Part shown: piece by piece, positions 46,656 through 56,971 of the stretch | Numbering within the stretch: the first letter of the stretch is position 1 | Layout of the letters: each line of letters begins with the position of its first letter | Assembly (NCBI RefSeq): GCF_014489475.1 | Contig: NZ_CP060820.1 | Coordinates: forward strand, 1,876,001-1,940,000 | Direction of reading: 5' to 3' | Length of the DNA: 64,000 nucleotides | Source of the DNA: Lysobacter terrestris | GTDB taxonomy: Bacteria; Pseudomonadota; Gammaproteobacteria; Xanthomonadales; Xanthomonadaceae | The notes under the pieces: generated by a model | What the model was told of the DNA's origin: nothing | The model's input: only the letters and a program-made list of their open reading frames with translations | The model's database searches: none | Position numbers and translations under genes: made by a program

Positions 46656-47351
46656 CTAGGGACCGGGGCTGGCGCGGCCGCAGGTGGTCTCCTGCACCAC
46701 GCGCGTCAGCCGTTGCACCTCGGCTTCGGCCTTGGCGCGGTCCTCGCTGGCGCCGTAGCGCAATGCGGACTCGGCATCGCGCAGGCGCCGGCGCCAGCCA
46801 TCGCACAGCGCGCCGTCGGGCACGCGCTGGCACTGGTCGAGTTTCATCTCGCAGGCGGAGGTGTTGCTGCCGTTCTCGATCATGCCGCCCAGGCCGGTCG
46901 TGGTGAGCGTCACGCAGCGCGGCCGCGGATCGCCGTTGTCGCTGAAGTAGCGGTCGTCGTCGTAGGTGCGGCACTCGTACAGCCACGGCGGCGGCAGCCG
47001 ATCACCGTCGGCGACGGCGGGCTCCGCCGCGGCGGGGGGCGCGGGCGGCGGCGGTACGACCGGCGGCGCGCGCAGCGCGCGTGGCACCACCACCGGTTGC
47101 GGCGCAGGCGCCGGCAGCGGCGGCGTGTAGCCCGCCGGTGGCGTCGGCGCGGCTTCCATCACCCGGCGTTCCTGCTTGCTGCCCTTGGGGCAGGGCGTGC
47201 CGTTCTGGATGGTGAGCGCGCCGCTGGCGTCGGTGCAGCGGTAGATGACCACGCCCTGGGCGGACGCGGTGCCCATCGTGGCCAGCAGGACGACGCCGGA
47301 CAGGACGGTGCTGGACAGCAGGCGCCGCCCGGATCGGATTGCATCGAGCAT
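46656..47351 (-). CDS. DUF4124-like exported protein
   Basis: The protein has 231 residues. The ATG at 47351 overlaps the stop of the preceding gene (TGATG). Signal peptide cleavage is expected after GTASAQ. The first mature stretch VVIYRCTDASGALTIQNGTPCPKGSKQERRVME is the DUF4124 pattern (Y-R-C-x-D ... C). A Pro/Ala-rich linker follows (about residues 75-130), then WLYECRTYDDDRYFSDNG and a Cys-containing helical end. The Pro-rich repeats around 47030-47140 suggest a flexible cell-envelope linker. It is one of two adjacent related genes; function unknown. Confidence 0.75.
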   Translation of the reverse strand: MLDAIRSGRRLLSSTVLSGVVLLATMGTASAQGVVIYRCTDASGALTIQNGTPCPKGSKQERRVMEAAPTPPAGYTPPLPAPAPQPVVVPRALRAPPVVPPPPAPPAAAEPAVADGDRLPPPWLYECRTYDDDRYFSDNGDPRPRCVTLTTTGLGGMIENGSNTSACEMKLDQCQRVPDGALCDGWRRRLRDAESALRYGASEDRAKAEAEVQRLTRVVQETTCGRASPGP

Positions 47352-48070
47352 CAACTGCCTCCGCAGTCGTTGGCCAGGCGCGCGTCGATGCCGCGGGTCT
47401 CGCGGTCGATCTGCGCGCGTTCGCTGGGTTGGGCGATGTTCCAGCGGCGGTTCAGGGCGTAGCGGTCGTCGCGCAGGCGCTCGCAGACCTCGGCCTGCGG
47501 CAGGCGGTGGCATTCGTCGTACACCCATTGCCCGGTGGGGACCGCCGGCACGAGGACGGTGCCGTGGTGCGAGGGATGCCCGGGGTCGCCGACGCGGACG
47601 TGGCCGCGCACGTCGCCGCTGCGGAAGCCGATGTTGGCGCTGACGCCGCCGTCGGGTCGCATCGGCACGGCGGGGTAACCGAAGGCCCACAGCGGTTCCC
47701 AGCGCGGGCGGCCTTGGCCGCTGTCGCTGGTGTAGCGCTCGCCGTCGACGCTGACGCATTCGTACAGCGGCTGCGGCGGCGTGACCAGGACGTAGCGCGT
47801 GGTCGCCTCCGAGGCCGGCTTCGTTGCGGTCGCAGGTGTGGCCGGTAGTGGGCGCGGCGGCGGATCGGTCGGGCGCACCATGCTGCGCGTTTCCTGCTTC
47901 TCGCCGGCGCGGCACGGCGTATCGCGCAGCGCCACCTGACCCTTGCCGTCGGTGCAGCGGTAGATCGTCACCTCGGCGGCGTGCACCCGCACGCCCGGCA
48001 GCGCCAGCAGCGCGGCGCCTGACAGCAGCGCGCAGGCAATCGACGGCAGGACGGGGTGGGTGCGTTTCAT
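47351..48070 (-). CDS. DUF4124-like exported protein, paralogue
   Basis: The protein has 239 residues. The ATG at 48070 (MKRTHPVLPS) gives a standard signal peptide ending VRVHAA; an in-frame ATG nine bases upstream is possible. The DUF4124 pattern EVTIYRCTDGKGQVALRDTPCRAGEKQETRSM follows, then LYECVSVDGERYTSDSGQG, which matches the WLYECRTYDDDRYF segment of the next gene, and a Cys-bearing helical end. The stop overlaps the start of the paralogue. Function unknown; gene duplication is evident. Confidence 0.75.
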   Translation of the reverse strand: MKRTHPVLPSIACALLSGAALLALPGVRVHAAEVTIYRCTDGKGQVALRDTPCRAGEKQETRSMVRPTDPPPRPLPATPATATKPASEATTRYVLVTPPQPLYECVSVDGERYTSDSGQGRPRWEPLWAFGYPAVPMRPDGGVSANIGFRSGDVRGHVRVGDPGHPSHHGTVLVPAVPTGQWVYDECHRLPQAEVCERLRDDRYALNRRWNIAQPSERAQIDRETRGIDARLANDCGGS

Positions 48071-48162
48071 GGGCGGCATCTTGCGCCCGCGCGGCGATGC
48101 GGGGAAGCCGGCGGCGATGGATGTTGCTGCGGGTTCAGGCCGCGGCAGCGGAAAGCGCAGCA

Positions 48163-48192
48163 GCAAAGAAAGGGCCGGCAGCGCCGGCCCTT
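48163..48192 (-). terminator. Terminator after the DUF1579 gene
   Basis: AAGGGCCGGC and GCCGGCCCTT form a perfect ten-base stem with a short loop, and the minus strand then reads TTTCTTTG. It begins 27 bases after the DUF1579 stop. Confidence 0.8.
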
Positions 48193-48218
48193 CCCTCCCC
48201 GCATGCGAAGACAGGAAC

Positions 48219-48833
48219 CTACTTCGCCCGCGTGTACTCGATCTGCATGCTCTTGCGCTCCTTGCCGTCGCGCGTTTCGTACATCTCGAAGGTGACGTGG
48301 TCCTTGTCGACGACGCGCATGGTTTCGCGCACCGGCACCGGCGCGCCGTTCTGCATCGGGTCGTTCATCGTCGCGGTGTAGTTGTAGACCTTGCCGGCCG
48401 CGTCGTAGCTGCCTTCGGCCACGAACAGGCCGGTCGACATGTTGTCCGACCAGGTGCTGAAGTACTTGCCGGTAACGTTGTCGTAGCCGGTGTAACCCAT
48501 GCCCTGGAACGGCTGGCCCATGAACTGGCCGCTGTAGTCCATGCGCAACTGGCGGCCGCCCAGCACGGCGGTGTTGACCGACTTGCCGGTTTCCACCTGC
48601 GGCGGCGCCGAGGGATCCATCCACGAGGTCATCTTCGTGTTCCAGGTGCCCGCGAACTCGGCGATTAGCTGCTGGTGCCGCTCGTTGGGCGTGGAGGCCT
48701 TCTGCCAGGCGGCCATCGCCGCCTGTTGCTCCGGCGTCATCGGCGGCGGCGCGTCGGTCTTCGGGTCGTGCGCGCTGGCGGTCGTGGCGATCAGGCAACC
48801 GAGCGTCAGCGCGGCGATGTGGCGGAGCTTCAT
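48219..48833 (-). CDS. DUF1579 family exported protein
   Basis: The protein has 204 residues with a signal peptide (MKLRHIAALTLGCLIATTASA). The mature part begins with a linker, then HQQLIAEFAGTWNTKMTSWMDPSAPP, LGGRQLRMDYSGQFMGQPFQGMGYTGYDNVTGKYFSTWSDNMSTG and the remaining beta-rich DUF1579 fold, resembling a lipocalin-like barrel. No function is established for the family. The gene is upstream of a strong terminator, apparently monocistronic. Confidence 0.85.
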   Translation of the reverse strand: MKLRHIAALTLGCLIATTASAHDPKTDAPPPMTPEQQAAMAAWQKASTPNERHQQLIAEFAGTWNTKMTSWMDPSAPPQVETGKSVNTAVLGGRQLRMDYSGQFMGQPFQGMGYTGYDNVTGKYFSTWSDNMSTGLFVAEGSYDAAGKVYNYTATMNDPMQNGAPVPVRETMRVVDKDHVTFEMYETRDGKERKSMQIEYTRAK

Positions 48834-48938
48834 TGCGTCCTCTCCCTGGGGAAATCGACCGCGGGCTGCGGCCGGCGGGCGAACGCTACGCCGGGTTTCG
48901 TTAACGCGATGTTCGCCGCGATGTGCGGCGATTGCGAT

Positions 48939-49502
48939 TCACAGGCGCAGCACGTCGCCGCTGCGCGCGTCGCGGATCGCCGTGGGCGCGGCCAGGCCGC
49001 CGGTTTCGCCCGTGCTGACGCCGTCGAGCAGCGCCAGCAGCGCCGGATCGAGCGCGTCGCGCTGGAACGCCGGCGGTTCGCCGGCGCGGTTGGCGCTGGT
49101 GGACACCAGCGGGCCGCCAAATTTTTCGCACAACGCCGCCATGATCGGGTGGGCGCTGACGCGCATCGCGACGCCCGCATGCGCGCCGGTGATCCAGCGC
49201 GGCACCGTGGCCGTGGCCGGCACGATCCAGGTGTTGGGCCCCGGCCAGCTCGCTTCGACGACGGCGAGGCGCTCGCGCGGCAGTGCGGCCGCATCGAGCA
49301 GGCCGTCGAACTGCGCGCGCGTGGCCGCAGCGAGGATCAGCCCCTTGGCGACGTCGCGCTGCTTGATCGCCAGCAGGCGCCGCACCGCCGCCTCGTTGAA
49401 CGGATCGCAGCTGAGGCCCCACACCGCTTCGGTGGGGCAGGCGATGACGCCGCCGTCGCGCAACACGCGGACGGCGGCATCGTGGGACAGCGGTGCGCTC
49501 AT
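48939..49502 (-). CDS. tsaC: L-threonylcarbamoyladenylate synthase TsaC
   Basis: TsaC makes threonylcarbamoyl-AMP, the precursor of t6A37 in ANN-decoding tRNAs. The 187-residue single-domain YrdC protein has the substrate motif GGVIACPTEAVWGLSCDP, KQRDVAKGLILAA and the nucleotide-binding GPLVSTSANRAGEP. It starts 14 bases after topA on the same strand, a conserved neighbourhood in gammaproteobacteria. Confidence 0.94.
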   Translation of the reverse strand: MSAPLSHDAAVRVLRDGGVIACPTEAVWGLSCDPFNEAAVRRLLAIKQRDVAKGLILAAATRAQFDGLLDAAALPRERLAVVEASWPGPNTWIVPATATVPRWITGAHAGVAMRVSAHPIMAALCEKFGGPLVSTSANRAGEPPAFQRDALDPALLALLDGVSTGETGGLAAPTAIRDARSGDVLRL

Positions 49503-49516
49503 GCGACGGGCAGCCG

Positions 49517-52015
<2,499 letters not shown>

Positions 52016-52215
52016 GGGGGAGTCCGGTTCCGGGCGTTCCCGGGCTATGGGGGAGGAACGCCAAACGACAGCAGAGAAGGCAACGCCCGGGGCCGGGGGC
52101 CACGGGCGTCGGGTGTTTTTCCTTTTTTAGTGGAATCACGAGGCGGCCGGCGCTGTCAAGCCGCGGCCGCCGAAGCGGGACCGGAAACCCCGTCCCGCGT
52201 GCCTCCGGGGCCGGT

Positions 52216-53253
52216 TCAGTGCGCGCCGGCGGCCATGCCCAGGGCGACGACGGCGCCGATGATCAGCAGCAGGTAGCCCACCATCAGCACGCCGGCGATC
52301 ACCGCGATCACGATGGTGACGGTGCCCAGTTCGTGGCGCTGGCGTTCCGGATGGGCGGTGAAGGCCCACTGGTCCACCACCAGGGTGCTGGCGACCATGT
52401 CGTGCAGCGCGCGCTTGCGCTCGGTGAAGCCGGCCATGAGGTAACCGATGCACAGGATCAGGCTGCTCAGGATCGCGGCGAAGTAGCGGCCGATGCCGCG
52501 GGCGAAGCTGATCCGCTGGCCGTCGTCGTCGGTGACCTTGATGCCCACGGCCATCTTGCCCAGCGTGGCCTGGCGGTCGGACGAGTGCATCCAGGCGAAG
52601 TACACCGCCTGCATCGCGAGCGGCACGATGACCATGCCGAACAGGAAGCCGACGATGCCGGCGCTGGCGATCATGCTGCCGGGATCGCTGCGCGCGGCCA
52701 GACCGGTGCTGGCGCCGAAGCCGGCCATGATGATCATCTGCACGATCCAGGTGACGATGCCGACCAGGACCGAGTCGATGAAGTACGCGGCGAAGCGCTT
52801 CCAGAAGCCGGCATAGACCACTTCGCCGCCACCGACGTAGGCGTTGCCGTCATGCAGCGCGGCGCGCGGCGGCGCGTAGGGCGAGGACGGCTCCGCGACG
52901 GCGTAGGGGTTGGCGCCCGCACCCAGCGTGGCAGTCGACGACAGCGTGCCCAGCGACGGGCCAGCGGCGGCCGCGGCTAAGGCCGGCGCCGCCGACGGCA
53001 GCGGTTCGGCCATCGCGTACGGGTTCACGCCCGCCGACAGCGGCACGGCGTCGGCGGCGGGCGAGGTGCGGCCCGCGGCTTCGTTCAAGGCCTGGGTCAT
53101 CACTTCGCGCCAGGCGCGCCATTGCGGCATGCCCTCGCGCCAGACCAGGGTGTCCGGCTGCAACTGGCCGGCATGGTGCAGGTCGGCGAGATCGCTCGCG
53201 GCGACGGGGCCGAGGCGGTTGCGCTGGTAATCGCTGTAGTACCACTGGCTCAT
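52216..53253 (-). CDS. GYF_2 domain and RDD family membrane protein
   Basis: The protein has 345 residues. The ATG at 53253 is followed at once by the GYF_2 (DUF4339) pattern QWYYSDYQRNRLGPVAASDLADLHHAGQLQPDTLVWREGMPQW (residues 3-45). A Pro/Ala-rich linker holds two copies of an (A/S)PYA-type motif. The C-terminal RDD domain (about residues 145-300) has four predicted membrane segments (VYAGFWKRFAAYFIDSVLVGIVTWIVQ ... RGIGRYFAAILSSL) and the conserved ALHDMVASTLVV end. GYF_2/RDD fusions are common but uncharacterised. Third gene of a three-gene GYF_2 cluster. Confidence 0.85.
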   Translation of the reverse strand: MSQWYYSDYQRNRLGPVAASDLADLHHAGQLQPDTLVWREGMPQWRAWREVMTQALNEAAGRTSPAADAVPLSAGVNPYAMAEPLPSAAPALAAAAAGPSLGTLSSTATLGAGANPYAVAEPSSPYAPPRAALHDGNAYVGGGEVVYAGFWKRFAAYFIDSVLVGIVTWIVQMIIMAGFGASTGLAARSDPGSMIASAGIVGFLFGMVIVPLAMQAVYFAWMHSSDRQATLGKMAVGIKVTDDDGQRISFARGIGRYFAAILSSLILCIGYLMAGFTERKRALHDMVASTLVVDQWAFTAHPERQRHELGTVTIVIAVIAGVLMVGYLLLIIGAVVALGMAAGAH

Positions 53254-53263
53254 GGGCGTGTGC

Positions 53264-53977
53264 TCAGGTCGGGTTCGGATTGGTGCGGCATTGCGCGGGA
53301 CGGACGCGGTCGGGCAGGTCGCCGCCGCTGCAGTCCCAACGCGAGACATCGTCATCGGCTTCGAACAATAGCGTTTTGCCGTCCTGCGCGCCGATGCCGC
53401 GCAGGGTGATCTCGAAGGCGCAATGTCCGCCTTCGAGCGTGCCCACGCGCGTCGCGGCGATGCGCGGGCTCTGCGCGAGTTGCGCCAGCAGCGGCGCCAG
53501 GTCGGCGCTGTCGTTGTCGGGGCAGCGGCCTTCGCGCACGCCGTGTTCGGCGATGGCGGCCTTGACCGGCGCGACCATTGCGATCGCCTCGGCGACCTTC
53601 GCCTTCTGCGTGTAGTCGTTGTAGGCCGGGATGGCGATCGCGGCGAGGATCGCGATCATCGGCACGGCAACGACCGCGCAGACGATCAACGCGATCAGGC
53701 AGCCCGACATGCCCTGCTTGCGCGGCGGCGCGCGGTTCGCCGGCGGCGCGGCGCCGATGCCCGTCGGCACCGGCGGCGGCAGCGTGGCGTCCGGCGTGAC
53801 CGAGTCGATGTCGAGCTCCAGCGCCAGCCGCTCCAGCGGCAGCCACTGCACCATGCCCTCGCTCCACACCAGGCTGTCGCGACGCAGGCGCCGCTGGCGG
53901 TAGTGCTCGCGCAGTTCGTCGGCGGACATCGGGCCGACGCGGTTGCGCTGGTCGTCGGCATAGAACCATTGGGTCAT
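53264..53977 (-). CDS. GYF_2 domain fused to membrane-anchored pilin-like domain
   Basis: The protein has 237 residues, starting at the ATG at 53977. The GYF_2 domain (QWFYADDQRNRVGPMSADELREHYRQRRLRRDSLVWSEGMVQWLPL) covers residues 3-50. After a Pro-rich linker, a membrane segment (about residues 84-112) reads LIVCAVVAVPMIAILAAIAIPAYNDYTQKAKVAEAI, whose end is like type IV pilins, but the prepilin-peptidase site (G-F-x-x-x-E) is absent. The C-terminal globule has four cysteines (GRCPDNDS, GHCAFEI, WDCSGG, AQC). It is adjacent to a paralogue with the same four-cysteine pattern. Function unknown. Confidence 0.8.
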   Translation of the reverse strand: MTQWFYADDQRNRVGPMSADELREHYRQRRLRRDSLVWSEGMVQWLPLERLALELDIDSVTPDATLPPPVPTGIGAAPPANRAPPRKQGMSGCLIALIVCAVVAVPMIAILAAIAIPAYNDYTQKAKVAEAIAMVAPVKAAIAEHGVREGRCPDNDSADLAPLLAQLAQSPRIAATRVGTLEGGHCAFEITLRGIGAQDGKTLLFEADDDVSRWDCSGGDLPDRVRPAQCRTNPNPT

Positions 53978-53993
53978 CGGGCGTTCTCCTGGA

Positions 53994-54743
53994 TCAGCCG
54001 TCGCGGCGGCATTCGTAAGGGCGGTACGCGTCCGGCATGTCGCCGCCGCTGCAGTCCCAGGCGAAGCCCTCGGCATCGGGGCGGCCCTCGTAACGCAGCG
54101 CCTTGCCATCCAGCGCCTGGCCGTCGGCATCGATCGCGATCTCGAACGCGCAGCCGCCGTCGATGTCGGCGAAGCGCAGGTTCAGTGCGGCGCGTTGGCG
54201 GATGTTGCGCCGCACCGGGGCGAGACGCGTGTCATCGTTGGCCGGACAGCGCCCGGTGCGTAATGCGTGCTCCGCGACGACGCGCTTGAGGCCGTTCGAC
54301 AGTCCTTCCACGGCGCCCAGGCGGGTCGCGTCGCGGACGTAGTCCTGGTAGGCCGGCAGCAGCAGCGCGCCGATGATCATCACGCCCGGGATCGCGACGG
54401 CGGCGACGATCAGCGCGATCGCACCGCTCGACAGCGTCTTCTTCTGCCGCAGTGGTGCGCGCGCGTATTTGCCGCGCGGGGTCGAAGGGGCGTGGTGTGC
54501 GGATGAAGAGGGTGCGCCCATCGGCATCGGCGGCGGGACGGACGCAGCGCCGCCGTGCGCATGCAGGCGTTCGATGCCGAGTTCGCTGGCGAGCTGCTCC
54601 AGCGGCTGCCATTCGCGCAGGCCGGCGTGCCAGACCAGCGTGTCGCGCTGGATCACACGGTCCTGGTAGCGCTTGCGCATGGTCTCGGCCGACAACGGTC
54701 CGACGCGCCCCTCGCCGGGAGCGTGGTAATACCAATCGATCAT
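53994..54743 (-). CDS. GYF_2 domain fused to membrane-anchored pilin-like domain, paralogue
   Basis: The protein has 249 residues with GGAGG just upstream of the ATG at 54743. GYF_2 (DWYYHAPGEGRVGPLSAETMRKRYQDRVIQRDTLVWHAGLREWQPL) covers residues 3-49. A Ser/Pro/His-rich linker is followed by one membrane segment (about residues 106-132) that runs into LLLPAYQDYVRDATRLGAVE. The four cysteines of the C-terminal domain (GRCPANDD, GCAFEI, WDCSGG, YEC) match the neighbouring paralogue. First of three tandem GYF_2 genes lying between smg and topA. Confidence 0.8.
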   Translation of the reverse strand: MIDWYYHAPGEGRVGPLSAETMRKRYQDRVIQRDTLVWHAGLREWQPLEQLASELGIERLHAHGGAASVPPPMPMGAPSSSAHHAPSTPRGKYARAPLRQKKTLSSGAIALIVAAVAIPGVMIIGALLLPAYQDYVRDATRLGAVEGLSNGLKRVVAEHALRTGRCPANDDTRLAPVRRNIRQRAALNLRFADIDGGCAFEIAIDADGQALDGKALRYEGRPDAEGFAWDCSGGDMPDAYRPYECRRDG

Positions 54744-54832
54744 CGCCTCCCCCCGAGGCTCGTCCCTGCAATCGCGGCACTTTTTCTAACGCGTCGCCGA
54801 CGCCTCCCCAGGCATCGGCGACCGAAGCGCGG

Positions 54833-55321
54833 CTAATGTACCGGTTCGGGTTCGTCCGTGAACATCTGGGTTTCCATCCAGGCGTACGCGGCCTCGCTGC
54901 CGGGCTGGTTGAACAGCACCATCAGCACGACCCACTTGAGGTCGTCGAGGTCGAGTTCGTCCTGGTCCAGCGCCATCGCGCGGTCGAGCACGAGTTCGCG
55001 CTGGTCGGCGTCGAGGATGCCGTGTTGCTCCAGGAACAGCAGGAAGCCGCGGCATTCGACGTCGAGCTTGTCCAGCTCGGGGCCGAAGTAGATGCGGGTC
55101 GGGCCGTTGGCGCGCGGCGTGGCCGTGCTCGGGCGCTGCGACGCGAGCGCGTCGAGCCACTCGAAGGCCTTGTTGATCTCGGCGGGACTGAAGCCGGCCT
55201 GGCCGAGCTCCTCGAAGAGGGGGCCGCTGCGGAGCGAATCGTGGTCGCGGACGAGGTCGGCGTCCTCGGTGAAGTAGTGCTCGAACAGGTACAGCAGGAC
55301 GTCCAGGATGCTCTCTTTCAT
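54833..55321 (-). CDS. smg: Smg/DUF494 family protein
   Basis: The protein has 162 residues and no signal peptide. It shows the Smg pattern [82 protein letters not shown] and [16 protein letters not shown]. The role is not known; the gene usually lies next to dprA/smf and topA in gammaproteobacteria, as here, 85 bases after dprA. Confidence 0.9.
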   Translation of the reverse strand: MKESILDVLLYLFEHYFTEDADLVRDHDSLRSGPLFEELGQAGFSPAEINKAFEWLDALASQRPSTATPRANGPTRIYFGPELDKLDVECRGFLLFLEQHGILDADQRELVLDRAMALDQDELDLDDLKWVVLMVLFNQPGSEAAYAWMETQMFTDEPEPVH

Positions 55322-55406
55322 TTCCCTCGGCCTGCGCCGCTGGCGGCGCGATGGGCGGGTTGGGGCTTACTTGGGGTGCCGCAAGAACCGTGCCTCATGG
55401 GGCGGA

Positions 55407-56573
55407 TCAACGACTCCGGTGATACCGGCCGTGCTGCACTGTTACCCGGCCGTCAAGCTCCATGAGCAGCAGCATGGAGGACAGTTCGGCAGGCGTCAAT
55501 CCGGTCCGGGTGACGAGTTGGTCCATATCTGTAGGGTCATGACCGAGCGCCTTCCACAACTTCTGGTGGTCGCCGTCCTGGCGTGGCGGGTCGGTTTGTG
55601 ACCCTTCCGGACCCTCGTCTGGCCCCGGATCGGCAGCCGCTGCGGCGCCTGCAGGGGATGTGGGGCTGTCCAGCCGGATCCGCAAGTCGGCCGCCAGTTC
55701 CTGCGCCGCGGGGGCCAAGGCCGCGATCACTTCGCGGGCGGTTTCGACCAGGGCGGCGCCGTCGCGGATGAGCCGGTGGCAGCCGCGGGCCAGCGGGTTG
55801 TGGATCGATCCGGGTACCGCGAACACCTCGCGCCCCGCCTCGGCCGCGAGCCGCGCCGTGATCAGGGCGCCGGAACGCTCGGCGGCCTCGATCACGACCG
55901 TGCCCAGGGCGAGCCCGGCGAGGATGCGGTTGCGGCTGGGGAAGTGTTCGGTGCGCGCGCCGGTGCCGGGCAAGTGCTCGCTGACGATTGCGCCCGTCGC
56001 CGCGATGCGCGCGTGCAGGTCGGCGTGCGCACGCGGATACGGTACGTCCGGGCCGGTGCCGAGCACGGCGACGGTTGCGCCGCTCGCTTCCAGCGCTGCC
56101 TGATGCGCGGCGGCATCGACGCCCGCGGCCAGGCCACTGACCACGGCGAAGCCGGACGCGACGAAGCAGCGCGCGAAGACCGCGGCGTTGTCGCGTCCGC
56201 CGGGCGTGGCCGCGCGGCTGCCGACGATGGCGATCGCCGGATGCCACAGCAGCGCGGGATCGCCGGCGACGAACAGCGCGAGCGGCGCGTTGGGGCTGCG
56301 CCGCAGCAGGGACGGATAGTCGGCATCGTTCCAGCCGAGCAGGTGGTGGCGCGCGTCGGTGCACCAGTGCCGTGCCGCTTCGAGTTTCGCCGCGTCCGGC
56401 CTGCGCAGGGCGTGCACCTGCGCGTCGGACAGGCCGCTCGCGCGCCATGCCGTGGCACCGGCCGCGAGTGCGGCGGTTGCGGAGCCGTGCCGTTCCAGTA
56501 GTGCCTTGCGCGGCGCGGCCGCGCCGCCTGCCGTGATCAGGCGCAGCAGTGCATCGGTGTCGTCGTTGTGCAT
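55407..56573 (-). CDS. dprA: DNA-processing protein DprA (Smf)
   Basis: DprA loads RecA on incoming single-stranded DNA during natural transformation. The 388 residues show an N-terminal SAM-like region, the Rossmann core (IAIVGSRAATPGGRDNAAVFAR ... VVSGLAAGVDAAAHQAAL ... FPSRNRILAGLALGTVVIEA) and a C-terminal winged helix (MDQLVTRTGLTPAELSSMLLLMELDGRVTVQHGRYHR). A disordered acidic stretch (about residues 305-335) joins them. Confidence 0.94.
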   Translation of the reverse strand: MHNDDTDALLRLITAGGAAAPRKALLERHGSATAALAAGATAWRASGLSDAQVHALRRPDAAKLEAARHWCTDARHHLLGWNDADYPSLLRRSPNAPLALFVAGDPALLWHPAIAIVGSRAATPGGRDNAAVFARCFVASGFAVVSGLAAGVDAAAHQAALEASGATVAVLGTGPDVPYPRAHADLHARIAATGAIVSEHLPGTGARTEHFPSRNRILAGLALGTVVIEAAERSGALITARLAAEAGREVFAVPGSIHNPLARGCHRLIRDGAALVETAREVIAALAPAAQELAADLRIRLDSPTSPAGAAAAADPGPDEGPEGSQTDPPRQDGDHQKLWKALGHDPTDMDQLVTRTGLTPAELSSMLLLMELDGRVTVQHGRYHRSR

Positions 56574-56813
56574 CCACCAAGGCTACGGCGCACGTCGCGG
56601 GATTGCGGCCGGACGCGGACGTGCGAACGCGTAGGAGTTTTCCGAAACTGCTTTCACGCGCACTGCAGCGCTATGTCTGAACGATTGCGGCCATACGCGT
56701 GCGCTGGTCGCGGAAGTTTTCCACGTGAATCTCGGCGGCGGCGCCACGAACCATCAAGCGATCGCCCGATGCGTCGGCACGCAGAAAAGAATTCGGGCGG
56801 GCGTTGAATTGGT

Positions 56814-56890
56814 CGTCATTCCGGCGCGGAATCCAGCTCTTCAGGAACGTGGCGAGAAAAGCTGGATCCCGGCTTGCGCCGGGGATGACG
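56814..56890. repeat. Long palindromic intergenic repeat, copy 2
   Basis: Outer arms CGTCATTCCGG and CCGGGGATGACG and inner GGAATCCAGCT/AGCTGGATCC segments match the copy at 16544, with a shorter 5' arm and a diverged loop. No open reading frame is present. Confidence 0.75.
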
Positions 56891-56930
56891 AGACTGACTT
56901 TTCGGCGTTGCCTTTGGGCGGCACAAACGA

Positions 56931-56954
56931 CAACGGCGCCTTGCGGCGCCGTTG
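56931..56954 (-). terminator. Probable terminator hairpin of the LysM gene
   Basis: CAACGGCGCC pairs perfectly with GGCGCCGTTG around a TTGC loop, 17 bases beyond the LysM stop. The minus-strand flank (TCGTTTG) has only a weak T tract. Confidence 0.6.
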
Positions 56955-56971
56955 CGGTTTCGAAGCGACGA

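Larger units (their letters stand above)
56574..56971. other. Intergenic region between dprA and the LysM gene
   Basis: No gene is seen in these 398 bases. The half next to dprA should hold its promoter, but no convincing elements were found. The other half holds the second copy of the long palindromic repeat and a GC-rich hairpin downstream of the LysM gene. Confidence 0.5.

Noticed and set aside
56574-56813. Possible small genes in the spacer upstream of dprA
   Set aside because: No frame of reasonable length with a Shine-Dalgarno site was found; the sequence reads as noncoding.
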